Assembly (NCBI GenBank): GCA_965238125.1
Contig: OZ250179.1
Location: 186,001 to 250,000, forward strand
Origin: UBA6623 sp965238125
Lineage (GTDB): Bacteria; Acidobacteriota; Terriglobia; Bryobacterales; UBA6623
Direction: 5' to 3'
Length of the DNA: 64,000 nt
Position 1 is the first letter of the stretch. Each line of letters starts with the position of its first letter. Below are positions 6,877-16,022 of this stretch, piece by piece. The notes under the pieces are model-generated. The model was not told the DNA's origin, searched no databases, and was given only the letters and a program-made list of their open reading frames with translations. The translations under genes and the position numbers were made by a program.

Positions 6877-9800
6877 CTACACCGATACCAACGCTTTCTC
6901 CGCGCTCATGCGGTCGCTCAACGCTTTCTTCAACTCCTTGGGGAAGACCTTGATGAATTTCGGCAGCATCTTCTCCCAGTTGTCGAGTACCCAACGGCCT
7001 TTCGGGCTGTTGGTGTATTCGACATGCCGCTCGATCCGTTGCTTAACGAAAGCGATATCCTCGGGATCGTCGAACGGCTCCAAGTCGATCATCGTGTGAT
7101 TGGCCGACTTCTCCCCGAAGTCGCCCGCTTCGTCGAGCACAAAGGCGAAACCGCCGCTCATCCCCGCGCCGAAGTTGCGTCCGGCGCCGCCGAGGATGAT
7201 GACGCGGCCGTTGGTCATGTACTCGCAACCGTGATCGCCCACGCCTTCGACAACGACGGTCGCGCCGCTGTTGCGAATGCAGAAGCGTTCACCGGCCATG
7301 CCGTTGACAAACGCTTCGCCCGACGTCGCCCCATAAAACGACACGTTGCCGATGATGATGTTCTCTTCGAAGACGAAGCTTGAACCCCTGGGCGGATAAA
7401 CCACCAGCCGCGCGCCCGACAGCCCCTTGGCGAAATAGTCGTTGGCGTCGCCTTCGAGAGTCATCGAAAGGCCCTTGGCGCCCCAGCAGCCGAAGCTCTG
7501 GCCGGCCGAGCCCTTCAACTTGATGTTAATTGTGTCGTCGGGCAGGCCTTTCGAGCCGTACCGCCGAGAGACTTCCGCGCTCAGCATCCCACCGACCGTG
7601 CGGTTGATGTTGACGATGTCGGTTTCGATTTCGACGCGCTCCCCATTTTCGAGCGCTGACGAGGCTTTTTCAATCAGGTGATTGTCGAGTTGCACTTCGA
7701 GGCCGTGGTCCTGACCCTTGGTGCGGTAGCGGCCAACGCTCTTGTCCACCGGCGGATCGAAGAAGACTCTGCTGAAATCCAGTCCCTTGGCCTTCCAGTG
7801 ATCAATGGCCTTCTTCGTGTCGAGCATGTCGACGCGGCCGACCATATCGGTGAGCTTGCGGAAGCCCAGCTCGGCCATGATTTGCCGCAACTCCTCGGCG
7901 ATGAAGAAGAAGAAATTGATGACGTTCTCCGGCTGCCCCTCGAACTTCTTGCGCAGCTTCGGATCTTGCGTCGCGATACCGACCGGGCAGGTGTTCAAGT
8001 GACACTTGCGCATCATGATGCAGCCCATCGAAATCAGCGGCATGGTCGAGAAACCGAACTCCTCGGCCCCGAGCAGCGCCCCGATGGCGACGTCGCGGCC
8101 GGTCATCAGCTTGCCGTCGACCTGCACGGTGATGCGGCTGCGCAGGTCGTTCATCACGAGGACCTGTTGGGTTTCGGAAAGCCCCAATTCCCAAGGCGTT
8201 CCGGCGTGACGAATCGAGCTGACCGGAGAAGCGCCCGTACCGCCGTCGTGGCCGCTGATCAACACCAGATCGGCGTGGCCTTTCGAGACGCCGGCGGCGA
8301 CGGTGCCGACGCCGACTTCCGATACCAGCTTGACCGAGACATTGGCGTTCTTGTTGCCGTTCTTCAAGTCGAAGATCAACTGCGCCAGATCCTCGATCGA
8401 ATAGATGTCATGGTGCGGCGGAGGGGAAATCAGCCCCACGCCGGGCGTCGAATGACGCAGCCGAGCGATGGTTTCGTCGACCTTGTGGCCGGGAAGCTGG
8501 CCGCCCTCGCCGGGCTTGGCGCCCTGGGCGATCTTGATCTGCAACTCGTCGGCGTTGACGAGGTAGTTTGACGTCACGCCGAAGCGCCCCGAGGCGACCT
8601 GCTTGATCGCGCTGCGGCGCCAGTTGCCGTCCTCGTCGCGGGCGAAGCGGCGTTCGTCCTCGCCGCCTTCGCCGGTATTGCTGCGCCCGCCGATGCGATT
8701 CATCGCGATGGCCAATGTTTCGTGGGCCTCGGTGCTGATCGAGCCGAACGACATGGCGCCGGTGCAGAAATGCTTCACGATTTCCTTGGCCGGCTCGACT
8801 TCCTCGATCGGAACCGGGTTGTCGGACTTCTTGAACTCAAACAGACCCCGCAAGGTGCACAGGGTCTTATTCATGTCGTCGATCGTTGAGGAGAACTCCT
8901 GGAAGGTCTTGAAGCTCTGCTGTTGAACGGCGTGCTGTAGCTTCGAAACCGTGGTCGGGTTCAGCAGGTGCTGCTCGCCGCGCGTGCGAAATTGATACGC
9001 GCCGCCGACATCAAGCTCGGTTACGGCCTCGGTGACCGGGTGATACGCGAACTCATGACGCTTGGCGGCTTCCTCGGCCACCACATCAAGCCCCACACCC
9101 TCGATCTGTGAAGCCGTGCCGGCGAAATAGCGATCCACGACGTTGCTGTTGAGCCCGACGGCCTCGAAGATCTGCGCGCCGTGGTAGCTCTGCACCGTCG
9201 AGATGCCCATCTTGGACATGACTTTGAGCACGCCCTTCTTGATGGCGAAGATGTAGTTCACAACCGCTTTTTCGAGATCAAGCCCCTCGGCGAGAGCACC
9301 GTCGCGGTGCATGCCTTCGAGCGTTTCAAACGCCAGATAGGGATTGATCGCGTTGGCCCCGTAGCCGATCAGTAGACAGAAGTGCATCACCTCGCGAGGC
9401 TCGCCCGACTCGACAATCAGCCCCACCTTGCCTCGCGCCGCCGTGCGAATCAAGTGATGATGAACCGCCGCGAGCGCCAGCAAGCTGGGCATCGGCGCCG
9501 AGTTGTTGCCCGCCCCGCGGTCGGAGAGAATCAGCACGCTGTAACCGCTGTTGGAAGCTTCCTCGGCCTGCGAGCAAAGCTCGTCGAGGGCTTTCTTCAA
9601 CCCCTCGCCACCACCCGCCGGGTCAAACAGCGTCGGCAACGTCTTCGCGCCGAATCGGATCTTGCCCGACTTGCCTAATTTGCCCGAAGCTCCGCCGCCC
9701 GCGCCGTATTCGACCGAGCCCGGCTCGCCGACCCCGCGTAGCTTTTCCAACTCGTAATTGGTCAAGACCGGCAGATCCACCCGCAACACGTGGGCATGCT

Positions 9801-11520
9801 CGGGCTGTTCGTCAAGCAGGTTGCCCTGCGGCCCGACATAAGTGATGGTCGACATCACCAATTGCTCGCGAATCGGGTCGATGGCCGGGTTCGTCACCTG
9901 CGCGAACAGTTGCTTGAAATAGTTGAACAGCAACTGCGGACGGTCCGACAGGCAGGCCAGCGGCGTGTCGACGCCCATCGATCCAATCGGCTCTTGCCCG
10001 ACGGCGGCCATGGGACCGAGCAGAATCCGCTGGTCTTCCATGGTGTAGCCGTACATGCGTTGGCGTTCGAGCAGCGTATCGAAATCCGTACCGTGAACCT
10101 CGGCGGGTTCGGGCAGGTCCTTGGCGTGGATCAACTGTGCATTGAGCCATTCGCCATAGGGTTTTCTCGTCGAGTAGGTCTTCTTGATCTCCTCGTCCTC
10201 GGCGATTCGCCCTTCGCCGGTGTCGACCAAGAACATGCGCCCCGGCTGCAGGCGCCCTTTGTAGCGGATGTTTTCAGGCGCGAACTGCAGCACGCCGGCT
10301 TCCGAGCCCATCACGACGATGTCGTCGTGCGTCACGTAGTAGCGCGAAGGCCTCAGACCGTTGCGGTCGAGCACGCCGCCGACATAGCGTCCATCGGTGA
10401 AGACGATCGACGCCGGGCCGTCCCACGGCTCCATCATCGTGGCGTGATACTCGTAGAAGGCCTTTTTGTAGTCCTCCATGTGTTCATGGGAACTCCAAGC
10501 CTCGGGGATGAGCATCATCATCGCGTGCGGCGTTTCGCGCCCGCCCTTGATGAGCAACTCGAGAGCGTTGTCGATCATCGCCGAGTCGCTGCCCGTCTCA
10601 TCGATGATGGGCAGCAGCTTCTTGATGTCGTCTCCGTAGAACGGCGAGGAGAACGTCGCCTCGCGCGAGCTCATCCAATTGATGTTGCCGCGCAGAGTGT
10701 TGATTTCGCCGTTGTGCGCCAGGTAGCGAAACGGCTGCGCGCGCTCCCAGGTCGGGAATGTGTTGGTCGAGAAACGTTGATGGATCAGCGCGATGGAGGA
10801 GCGGAAAAGCTCGTCGCCCAGATCGACGAAATAGTTCGGGATCTGCGGGGCGATCAGCAGACCCTTGTAGCAGATCGTCCGTGCCGACATCGAGCAGGGA
10901 TAGTAGCGCGGCAGCTTGAGCTTGCGCGCTTCCGATTCCGTGCGCTTGGCGATGACATAGAGCTTGCGTTCCCAGGCGTCGCCGTCGATGTCTTTCGAGG
11001 CCTCGCCTCGTCCAATGAAGACCTGTTCGACGGCGGGCTCCGACTCCCGCGCCAGCCAGCCGATAGCGTCGGACCGGGTAGGAACCGGCCGCCACCCGAG
11101 CACGGTTTCACCTTCCTCGGCAACCACGCGCTCCACCATGCCCTTGACGGCGGGATGGTCGTTTGCATCGGCCGAGAAGAAGAGTTGCCCGACGCCGTAC
11201 TGTCCCTCGGCGGGTAGGGCGATGCCCAAGGCGTCACACTCGCGCTCGAAGAAAGCATGCGGCATCTGCAACAGCAATCCCGCGCCGTCACCCGTCTCGG
11301 GGTCACAGCCACAGGCACCGCGGTGGGTGAGGTTGACGAGAACCTCGAGGCCCTTTTGGACAATGTCATGCGACCGGCGGCCTTTGATATCGGCGACGAA
11401 GCCGATCCCGCACGCGTCGTGCTCGTGTTCAGGGTCGTAGAGGCCCTGCTTCGGTGGTAAACCGTAGTTCAACATAAGATGTCGCTGCTCTGAGGCGAAG
11501 GATGTTGACCCTTGCGGCAT
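6877..11520 (-). CDS. gltB: Glutamate synthase large subunit
   Basis: Up to 1547 residues, slightly longer than the usual ~1500. The annotated start at 11520 gives a 15-residue extension; ATG 11475 (MLNYGLPPKQGLYD) is equally plausible. The class II glutamine amidotransferase domain has its nucleophile in HDACGIGFV (residue ~36, exposed after processing); the central and FMN-binding synthase domains follow (GEGGEDERRFARDEDG, SGHDGGTGASP), with the 3Fe-4S ligands in CIMMRKCHLNTCPVGIA and the C-terminal GXGXG-type beta-helix (GRVIILGGAGRNFGAGMSGG). It makes glutamate with GltD from the next gene. A putative promoter lies upstream at 11630-11658. Confidence 0.97.
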   Translation of the reverse strand: MPQGSTSFASEQRHLMLNYGLPPKQGLYDPEHEHDACGIGFVADIKGRRSHDIVQKGLEVLVNLTHRGACGCDPETGDGAGLLLQMPHAFFERECDALGIALPAEGQYGVGQLFFSADANDHPAVKGMVERVVAEEGETVLGWRPVPTRSDAIGWLARESEPAVEQVFIGRGEASKDIDGDAWERKLYVIAKRTESEARKLKLPRYYPCSMSARTICYKGLLIAPQIPNYFVDLGDELFRSSIALIHQRFSTNTFPTWERAQPFRYLAHNGEINTLRGNINWMSSREATFSSPFYGDDIKKLLPIIDETGSDSAMIDNALELLIKGGRETPHAMMMLIPEAWSSHEHMEDYKKAFYEYHATMMEPWDGPASIVFTDGRYVGGVLDRNGLRPSRYYVTHDDIVVMGSEAGVLQFAPENIRYKGRLQPGRMFLVDTGEGRIAEDEEIKKTYSTRKPYGEWLNAQLIHAKDLPEPAEVHGTDFDTLLERQRMYGYTMEDQRILLGPMAAVGQEPIGSMGVDTPLACLSDRPQLLFNYFKQLFAQVTNPAIDPIREQLVMSTITYVGPQGNLLDEQPEHAHVLRVDLPVLTNYELEKLRGVGEPGSVEYGAGGGASGKLGKSGKIRFGAKTLPTLFDPAGGGEGLKKALDELCSQAEEASNSGYSVLILSDRGAGNNSAPMPSLLALAAVHHHLIRTAARGKVGLIVESGEPREVMHFCLLIGYGANAINPYLAFETLEGMHRDGALAEGLDLEKAVVNYIFAIKKGVLKVMSKMGISTVQSYHGAQIFEAVGLNSNVVDRYFAGTASQIEGVGLDVVAEEAAKRHEFAYHPVTEAVTELDVGGAYQFRTRGEQHLLNPTTVSKLQHAVQQQSFKTFQEFSSTIDDMNKTLCTLRGLFEFKKSDNPVPIEEVEPAKEIVKHFCTGAMSFGSISTEAHETLAIAMNRIGGRSNTGEGGEDERRFARDEDGNWRRSAIKQVASGRFGVTSNYLVNADELQIKIAQGAKPGEGGQLPGHKVDETIARLRHSTPGVGLISPPPHHDIYSIEDLAQLIFDLKNGNKNANVSVKLVSEVGVGTVAAGVSKGHADLVLISGHDGGTGASPVSSIRHAGTPWELGLSETQQVLVMNDLRSRITVQVDGKLMTGRDVAIGALLGAEEFGFSTMPLISMGCIMMRKCHLNTCPVGIATQDPKLRKKFEGQPENVINFFFFIAEELRQIMAELGFRKLTDMVGRVDMLDTKKAIDHWKAKGLDFSRVFFDPPVDKSVGRYRTKGQDHGLEVQLDNHLIEKASSALENGERVEIETDIVNINRTVGGMLSAEVSRRYGSKGLPDDTINIKLKGSAGQSFGCWGAKGLSMTLEGDANDYFAKGLSGARLVVYPPRGSSFVFEENIIIGNVSFYGATSGEAFVNGMAGERFCIRNSGATVVVEGVGDHGCEYMTNGRVIILGGAGRNFGAGMSGGFAFVLDEAGDFGEKSANHTMIDLEPFDDPEDIAFVKQRIERHVEYTNSPKGRWVLDNWEKMLPKFIKVFPKELKKALSDRMSAEKALVSV

Positions 11521-11976
11521 GCCGGGCCGGACAAATCCCTCGCGTCAGAAGATCAAGATGGGAGCGCGTCCGCAGTTCGAAAACGGGGGCACGCTCTCGG
11601 ATTCGTGTCAGGATAGCACCCGTGAGAGTATTATAGCAAGCGGAACTGGGGTGCTTAATAATTAGATTTACTTATACAGAAACGATCGACTAGAGCTAGT
11701 ATAAGTGAACTGATATCAGGGAGTTCTGGGGAAGGCAGTCGAGCGTTTCTTGGGGAGCAAGATCCATGGAGAATACGGAAACCTGGCGAGGGTGAGAACA
11801 ACCGGACGTCCGGGCGCCGGAAGATCACAGGCGCATGAACGGGGATGAACGCAACCTCCACCGTCGCGGGGCTACGGGTCGCGCGCCGGGCCTGCGGGGG
11901 GAAATCGTGGGTTCGGTGAGGGTTGGCGGGGGGCTCGAATCGAGGGTGTGGTATCTTGATGGCTTCGGCGCGGCTC
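11521..11976. other. Divergent intergenic region between gltB and pyrR
   Basis: About 455 bases, AT-rich around 11630-11710. Apart from the possible gltB promoter I see no gene. I looked for a PyrR-binding RNA loop and attenuator ahead of pyrR and did not find a convincing one by eye. Confidence 0.5.
11630..11658 (-). promoter_or_regulatory. Possible sigma70-type promoter for gltB
   Basis: On the minus strand a perfect -10 TATAAT (11635-11630) lies 17 bp from a weak -35 TTAAGC (11658-11653), about 110-155 bp upstream of the gltB start candidates. The -10 is good and the -35 poor, so this is only a candidate. Confidence 0.4.
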
Positions 11977-12528
11977 ATGCCTACCATCCAGACCAAAGCA
12001 CAGTTGATGACGGGCTCGGAAATCGATCGCACGCTGGTGCGTTTGGCCCATGAAGTGATCGACAAGAACGACGCCGTCGAGCGGCTGGCAGTGGTGGGCA
12101 TTCACCGGCGGGGAGCGGTACTGGGCGAACGGCTGGCGGCCAAGATCAGCCAATTGGAGAACCACGAGATCCCGCGCGGCAGCCTTGATATCAAACTCTA
12201 CAACGACGATCTCTCGACGGTCGCCGATCATCCGGTGGTCAGCGGCGCGCGAATCCCTTTCTCAACTGACGGTATGGACGTCATTCTTGTCGATGACGTG
12301 CTCTACACGGGCCGAACGACGCGGACCGCGCTCGACGCCTTGCTGGGGAAGGAAAATCCGAGGACGATTCAGCTCTGCACGCTGATCGACCGAGGGCATC
12401 GAGAACTCCCCATCGAGGCGCGTTTCGTGGGCAGGCAGGTGGAGACAACGGATTCCGAGATTATCGAAGTCAAGCTCGAACCGGTGGACGGCAAAGAGCG
12501 CGTCCTTTTAGTGGAAAAAGTGGATTGA
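11977..12528 (+). CDS. pyrR: PyrR: pyrimidine operon regulator / uracil phosphoribosyltransferase
   Basis: 183 residues from ATG 11977 (MPTIQTKAQLMTGSEIDRTL), close to the usual ~180; ATG 11959 would add six residues. The PRPP-binding loop VILVDDVLYTGRTTRTAL is intact, with PyrR-type HRRGAVLGERL and IDRGHRELPIEARFVG. PyrR binds pyr mRNA with UMP/UTP to cause termination and can also make UMP from uracil. It heads a pyrR-pyrB-pyrC run, the usual order in many bacteria. I see no clear target RNA upstream, so regulation here is an inference from the family. Confidence 0.95.
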   Translation: MPTIQTKAQLMTGSEIDRTLVRLAHEVIDKNDAVERLAVVGIHRRGAVLGERLAAKISQLENHEIPRGSLDIKLYNDDLSTVADHPVVSGARIPFSTDGMDVILVDDVLYTGRTTRTALDALLGKENPRTIQLCTLIDRGHRELPIEARFVGRQVETTDSEIIEVKLEPVDGKERVLLVEKVD

Positions 12529-12601
12529 AGAGCCCGGGCGCGACTTTGAGCGAGCTGTCCCGCGAGGGTCTGCCCGGCTCCGGCACCAACAACGACATCC
12601 G

Positions 12602-13558
12602 ATGGCACTCTCTCCTCCAGCCTCCGTCGCGCCCGCCGAGTTGGCGCGGCGAAGTTTGCTCGGCATCGAAGACTTGGCCCGTGAGGACCTCGAATGGCTG
12701 TTGGCCCGGGGGCGTCATCATCAGCCGATGCAAGCCGAGGCGGTGAAGAAACTCGATACGCTGCGTGGCAAAACGATCGTCAACCTGTTTTTCGAGCCCT
12801 CGACACGCACGCGAACGAGCTTCGAGATTGCGGCGAAGTGGCTGGGGGCGGATACGGTTTCCATCTCGGCGCAAGGATCGAGCTTGTCCAAGGGCGAATC
12901 GCTGGTCGACACGCTCAACACGCTGTCGGCGATGCGCCCCGACGTGATCGTGATGCGCCATGCCGCCTCGGGCGCGCCGCATTTCCTGTCGCGATTTCTT
13001 TCCACGCCGATTGTCAATGCCGGCGACGGCCGCCACGAACACCCCACCCAAGCGCTGCTCGACGCGGTGACGATTCTCGACAACAGGCCGTCGCTTGAAG
13101 GGTTGCGCGTGGCCATTATCGGGGACATCGCCCACAGCCGCGTGGCGCGTTCGAACGCCCAGTTGCTGACGAAGTTCGGGATAGATCTTGTGCTGTGCGG
13201 ACCGGCGACGATGCTGCCGAAGAACTTAGTCCATCTGGCGCCGGGCATTCGCCTGACCCACAGCATCGACGAAGCGGTGACTGACGCCGATGTGATCATG
13301 ATGCTGCGCGTTCAGCTCGAACGGCAGGACATGCTGCCGTTCCCCAAAAACGAGTACTTCCAGTTTTACGGGCTGGGGCTCGAACATCTCAAACACGCCA
13401 AGCCCGACGCCATCGTGATGCATCCGGGGCCGATTAATCGCGGCCGCGAATTGTCGTCCGAGGTCGCCGACTTTCCGCGTTCGGTGATTCTCAATCAGGT
13501 GGAAAACGGCGTGGCGGTTCGCATGGCGGTGCTGGAACGAGCGTGCGGGATGTCGTGA
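12602..13558 (+). CDS. pyrB: Aspartate carbamoyltransferase catalytic subunit
   Basis: 318 residues. It joins carbamoyl phosphate and aspartate to carbamoyl-aspartate, the committed step of pyrimidine synthesis. The carbamoyl phosphate loop FFEPSTRTRTSFE (STRTR at 67-71), the mobile loop SSLSKGES, the conserved GDGRHEHPTQALLD and the aspartate-binding HPGPINRGRE are all present. It starts 73 bp after pyrR and ends 52 bp before pyrC. No pyrI-like regulatory gene is nearby, so it is probably the regulatory-subunit-free or DHOase-associated type. Confidence 0.97.
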   Translation: MALSPPASVAPAELARRSLLGIEDLAREDLEWLLARGRHHQPMQAEAVKKLDTLRGKTIVNLFFEPSTRTRTSFEIAAKWLGADTVSISAQGSSLSKGESLVDTLNTLSAMRPDVIVMRHAASGAPHFLSRFLSTPIVNAGDGRHEHPTQALLDAVTILDNRPSLEGLRVAIIGDIAHSRVARSNAQLLTKFGIDLVLCGPATMLPKNLVHLAPGIRLTHSIDEAVTDADVIMMLRVQLERQDMLPFPKNEYFQFYGLGLEHLKHAKPDAIVMHPGPINRGRELSSEVADFPRSVILNQVENGVAVRMAVLERACGMS

Positions 13559-13610
13559 GGCGGCACGCCGGTGAAGCGATTGAGGGGCCGCCTTCGCCTC
13601 TAACTTTTCG

Positions 13611-14915
13611 ATGACAAAACTGCTGATCAAAAGCGGCCGAGTAGTTGACCCGCACTCGGGGCGCGACGGCTTGGCGGACGTGCTGATCGAAGACGGCCGC
13701 ATCGTGGATGTCGATACGGCGATCGACGCGCCCGACGCCGAAATTCGCGACGCCTCGGGGCTCATCGTAGCGCCCGGCTTCCTCGATATTCACGTTCACT
13801 TGCGCGAACCGGGCATCGAGCACGCCGAGACGATCGAGACCGGCGCGCGAGCGGCCGCGGCCGGCGGTTTCACGACGGTATGCTGCATGCCGAATACGAT
13901 TCCGGTGAACGACAGCCCGACGGTCACGAGTTTTATCGTCGAGCGGGCGCGCCGCAAGGCGATCGTGAATGTGTTTCCGATCGGCGCGATCACCAAGGGC
14001 AGCGAGGGCGAGCAGCTCGCCGAAATCGGGGCGATGAAAGAGGCCGGCGCGGTGGCGGTTTCCGACGACGGGCTGCCGGTGATGAACTCAGGGTTGATGC
14101 GGCGGGCGATGCAGTATGCCGGATCGTTCGACATGACGGTGATCGACCATTGCGAGGATTTGAACCTGAGCCTGGGCGGCGACATTCACGAAGGCGCGCG
14201 GGCGGTAAGGCTGGGCTTGGGCGGCATCCCCTCCAGCTCGGAAGACGTGATGGTGGCCCGGGACGCGATCCTCAGCCAGGCGACCGGCGCGCGCTGCCAC
14301 ATCGCGCATATTTCGACGCGCAATTCGATCGGCATCGTGCGGCACGCCCGCAAGCTGGGCATCCCGATCACTTGCGAGGTTTCTCCGCATCACTTCACGC
14401 TGGCCGATACCGATATTCCCGGTTACGACAGCCGCTACAAGATGCGGCCGCCGCTACGAGCCGAGCGCGACATCGAGGCGGCGATCGAAGGTTTGGTGGA
14501 CGGCGTGATCGACGCCATCGCGACCGACCATGCTCCGCACACGGGCAATATGAAGGCACAGGAATTCGAGCGCTGTCCTTTCGGTGTGACCGGTCTCGAA
14601 ACGGCGATCGGGTTGTCGCTCGAGCGATTGTTGCACCCGGGTATGATCAGCTTGATGCGCATGGTGGAGTTGTTTACGACCGGTCCGGCAAAGGTGATCG
14701 GCCTCGAGCAAGGGACGTTGCGCAAGGGCGCTGCCGCTGATATCACCATCCTCGACCTCGATCGCGCCTGGACCTTCGATGCCTCGAAGTCTCACTCCAA
14801 GAGCAAGAACTCGCCCTTCGACCGGCGCGAATTTCGTGGCGGCCCCGTCGAGACGATCGTGGGCGGGGAAACGGTCTGGAGCACCGATGGCGGCTTCGCG
14901 GAAGTAGCGGAGTAG
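13611..14915 (+). CDS. pyrC: Dihydroorotase
   Basis: 434 residues, the long (class I, ~430) type rather than the ~350-residue E. coli type. It closes carbamoyl-aspartate to dihydroorotate. Metal-binding HVH at 61-63 (FLDIHVHLREPG), the GGFTTVCCMPNT block, histidines in VIDHCEDL and CHIAHISTRNS, and the aspartate in AIATDHAPHT fit an intact amidohydrolase. Long-type PyrC often associates with PyrB. It is the last gene of the pyr run; a dispersed repeat follows. Confidence 0.96.
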   Translation: MTKLLIKSGRVVDPHSGRDGLADVLIEDGRIVDVDTAIDAPDAEIRDASGLIVAPGFLDIHVHLREPGIEHAETIETGARAAAAGGFTTVCCMPNTIPVNDSPTVTSFIVERARRKAIVNVFPIGAITKGSEGEQLAEIGAMKEAGAVAVSDDGLPVMNSGLMRRAMQYAGSFDMTVIDHCEDLNLSLGGDIHEGARAVRLGLGGIPSSSEDVMVARDAILSQATGARCHIAHISTRNSIGIVRHARKLGIPITCEVSPHHFTLADTDIPGYDSRYKMRPPLRAERDIEAAIEGLVDGVIDAIATDHAPHTGNMKAQEFERCPFGVTGLETAIGLSLERLLHPGMISLMRMVELFTTGPAKVIGLEQGTLRKGAAADITILDLDRAWTFDASKSHSKSKNSPFDRREFRGGPVETIVGGETVWSTDGGFAEVAE

Positions 14916-15025
14916 ACGGCGTCTCGACATTCGGGGGGCGTCGGTTTGCATGGGTCCGCGGGTTCATTGCTCGGGCATGAGAATGGTTCTTGGCGGGCGA
15001 AGAGTCAAGCTTGATTTGACGGGAT

Positions 15026-15132
15026 TCCTGCCGCCCTTTCAGGGCTCAACGGTGTGGGGCGGTTACTTAGGGTTCCGCCGTTCCGGCTCCACCCTAGGCC
15101 TAGGCTATATTCCGGCCGCCGCTTCGCGGCTT
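15026..15132 (-). repeat. Dispersed repeat family A, copy 1 (5' part only)
   Basis: Reverse-orientation copy of a family found also at 19043, 24246, 28589, 47200 and 59381. Shared blocks are GCCGCGAAGCGGCGG, AATATAGCC followed by an AGGGTGGAGCCG-like block, and a GAGCCCTGAAAGGGCGGCAGG-like edge. The palindromic 3' end of the family is not obvious here. It fills most of the gap after pyrC. Confidence 0.8.
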
Positions 15133-15175
15133 TAGAAATACTTGACGACGCTCAAGTGAGGGGGGTGTACCCCGG

Positions 15176-15591
15176 CTAAGCTTGTCTTAACTCGGGTATC
15201 ACGTCTCCCGGAGCCGCCGCGCGGATGGGCGAACGACGGTAGTCCCGGAGATTTCTCGTGACAATGACGTCAGCGCCGCACGTCGCCGCCGCGGCGACCT
15301 GCATGGCGTCCTCGAAGTTGCTCATCGCGAGCCCGGCGGCATAGCGAAGGCTTTCCGTGTCGGTCTTCGCGACCGCTACGAAGCGGCATAAATCCACGAT
15401 GAATTGCTTGGAGGTTTTGCGGCCGTGGCGGCGAGCCGACAAGTAAACGAAGTTCGAGATGGAGTGCCACGCGATGAAGGCCGAGCCCGGACGCTCTCAA
15501 GGATCCCCAGCAATTCGGCGGCGGGCGCGGAATAGGGCTCACGGTCCAGGATCAGATCGAGGATTACGTCGAGGTCAAGCAGCAGCGTCAC
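15176..15591 (-). pseudogene. PIN-domain toxin (VapC-like) with a single frameshift
   Basis: A GTG start at 15591 overlaps the antitoxin stop (GTGA) and reads VTLLLDLDVILDLILDREP, a PIN-type first strand with its acidic residue. Near 15485-15492 one base is missing: the frame changes after VRAR, and the other frame continues AFIAWHSISNFVYLSARRHG, then MSNFEDAMQVAAAATCGADV and VTRNLRDY, giving the other PIN acidic residues and a normal ~138-residue total. PIN toxins are Mg-dependent RNases held by their antitoxin. As sequenced the toxin is inactive; a sequencing error is possible. Confidence 0.78.
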
Positions 15592-15809
15592 AAGTATTTC
15601 TTCGCCAGCCGGCGGTAGCGTTCCTCGTCCCGTTCGCCCGGTCGGAAGCTGCCGCGCCACTTTTCCACGAAAGATTGCTTGCGATCACTATTCAATGTTC
15701 GAAGCGCGCCTTCGATGTAGCTCGACAAAGAAATACCCCTCCGGCGGGCCGCCTCTTTCGCCGACGGCAGCAGGTCGGCATCGATGCTAACGGTGAGCTT
15801 AGCTTTCAT
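15588..15809 (-). CDS. Antitoxin of the DUF6364 / ribbon-helix-helix type
   Basis: 73 residues starting MKAKLTVSIDADLLPSAKEA, a ribbon-helix-helix-like strand (KLTVSID) and helices (AKEAARRRGISLSSYIEGAL), then a charged C-terminal tail ending YRRLAKKYL that would contact the toxin. It overlaps the PIN gene by 4 bp and precedes it, the normal antitoxin-first order. Such antitoxins usually repress their own promoter, which would lie in the AT-rich stretch just upstream (15815-15850). It remains intact although the toxin is broken. Confidence 0.8.
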   Translation of the reverse strand: MKAKLTVSIDADLLPSAKEAARRRGISLSSYIEGALRTLNSDRKQSFVEKWRGSFRPGERDEERYRRLAKKYL

Positions 15810-16022
15810 AGCAGCAGAAATACGTACTTCTTACGTTATCATACGTATTCACCGACAGATCTGATGTTCCCACCATCCGTTTTCCGACCATCCGACGACA
15901 CTGGGTCTTGGGCGTCCGATCGGGGAAAGGCGTGATAGATTAGAGGCTTGTTTCGGCCGCGCCGGGGACGTCGTCTCACCCGAGCGGCATAAACGCGGTC
16001 TTTTCCGCGTTTACTCAACATC

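Noticed and set aside
7678..8571. Long plus-strand frames across gltB (also 9790-11217)
   Set aside because: Antisense shadows of a clear glutamate synthase gene with typical GC-skewed composition.
11521..11976. PyrR-responsive attenuator ahead of pyrR
   Set aside because: I looked for the conserved PyrR-binding loop and a terminator/antiterminator pair and could not make a convincing one by eye.
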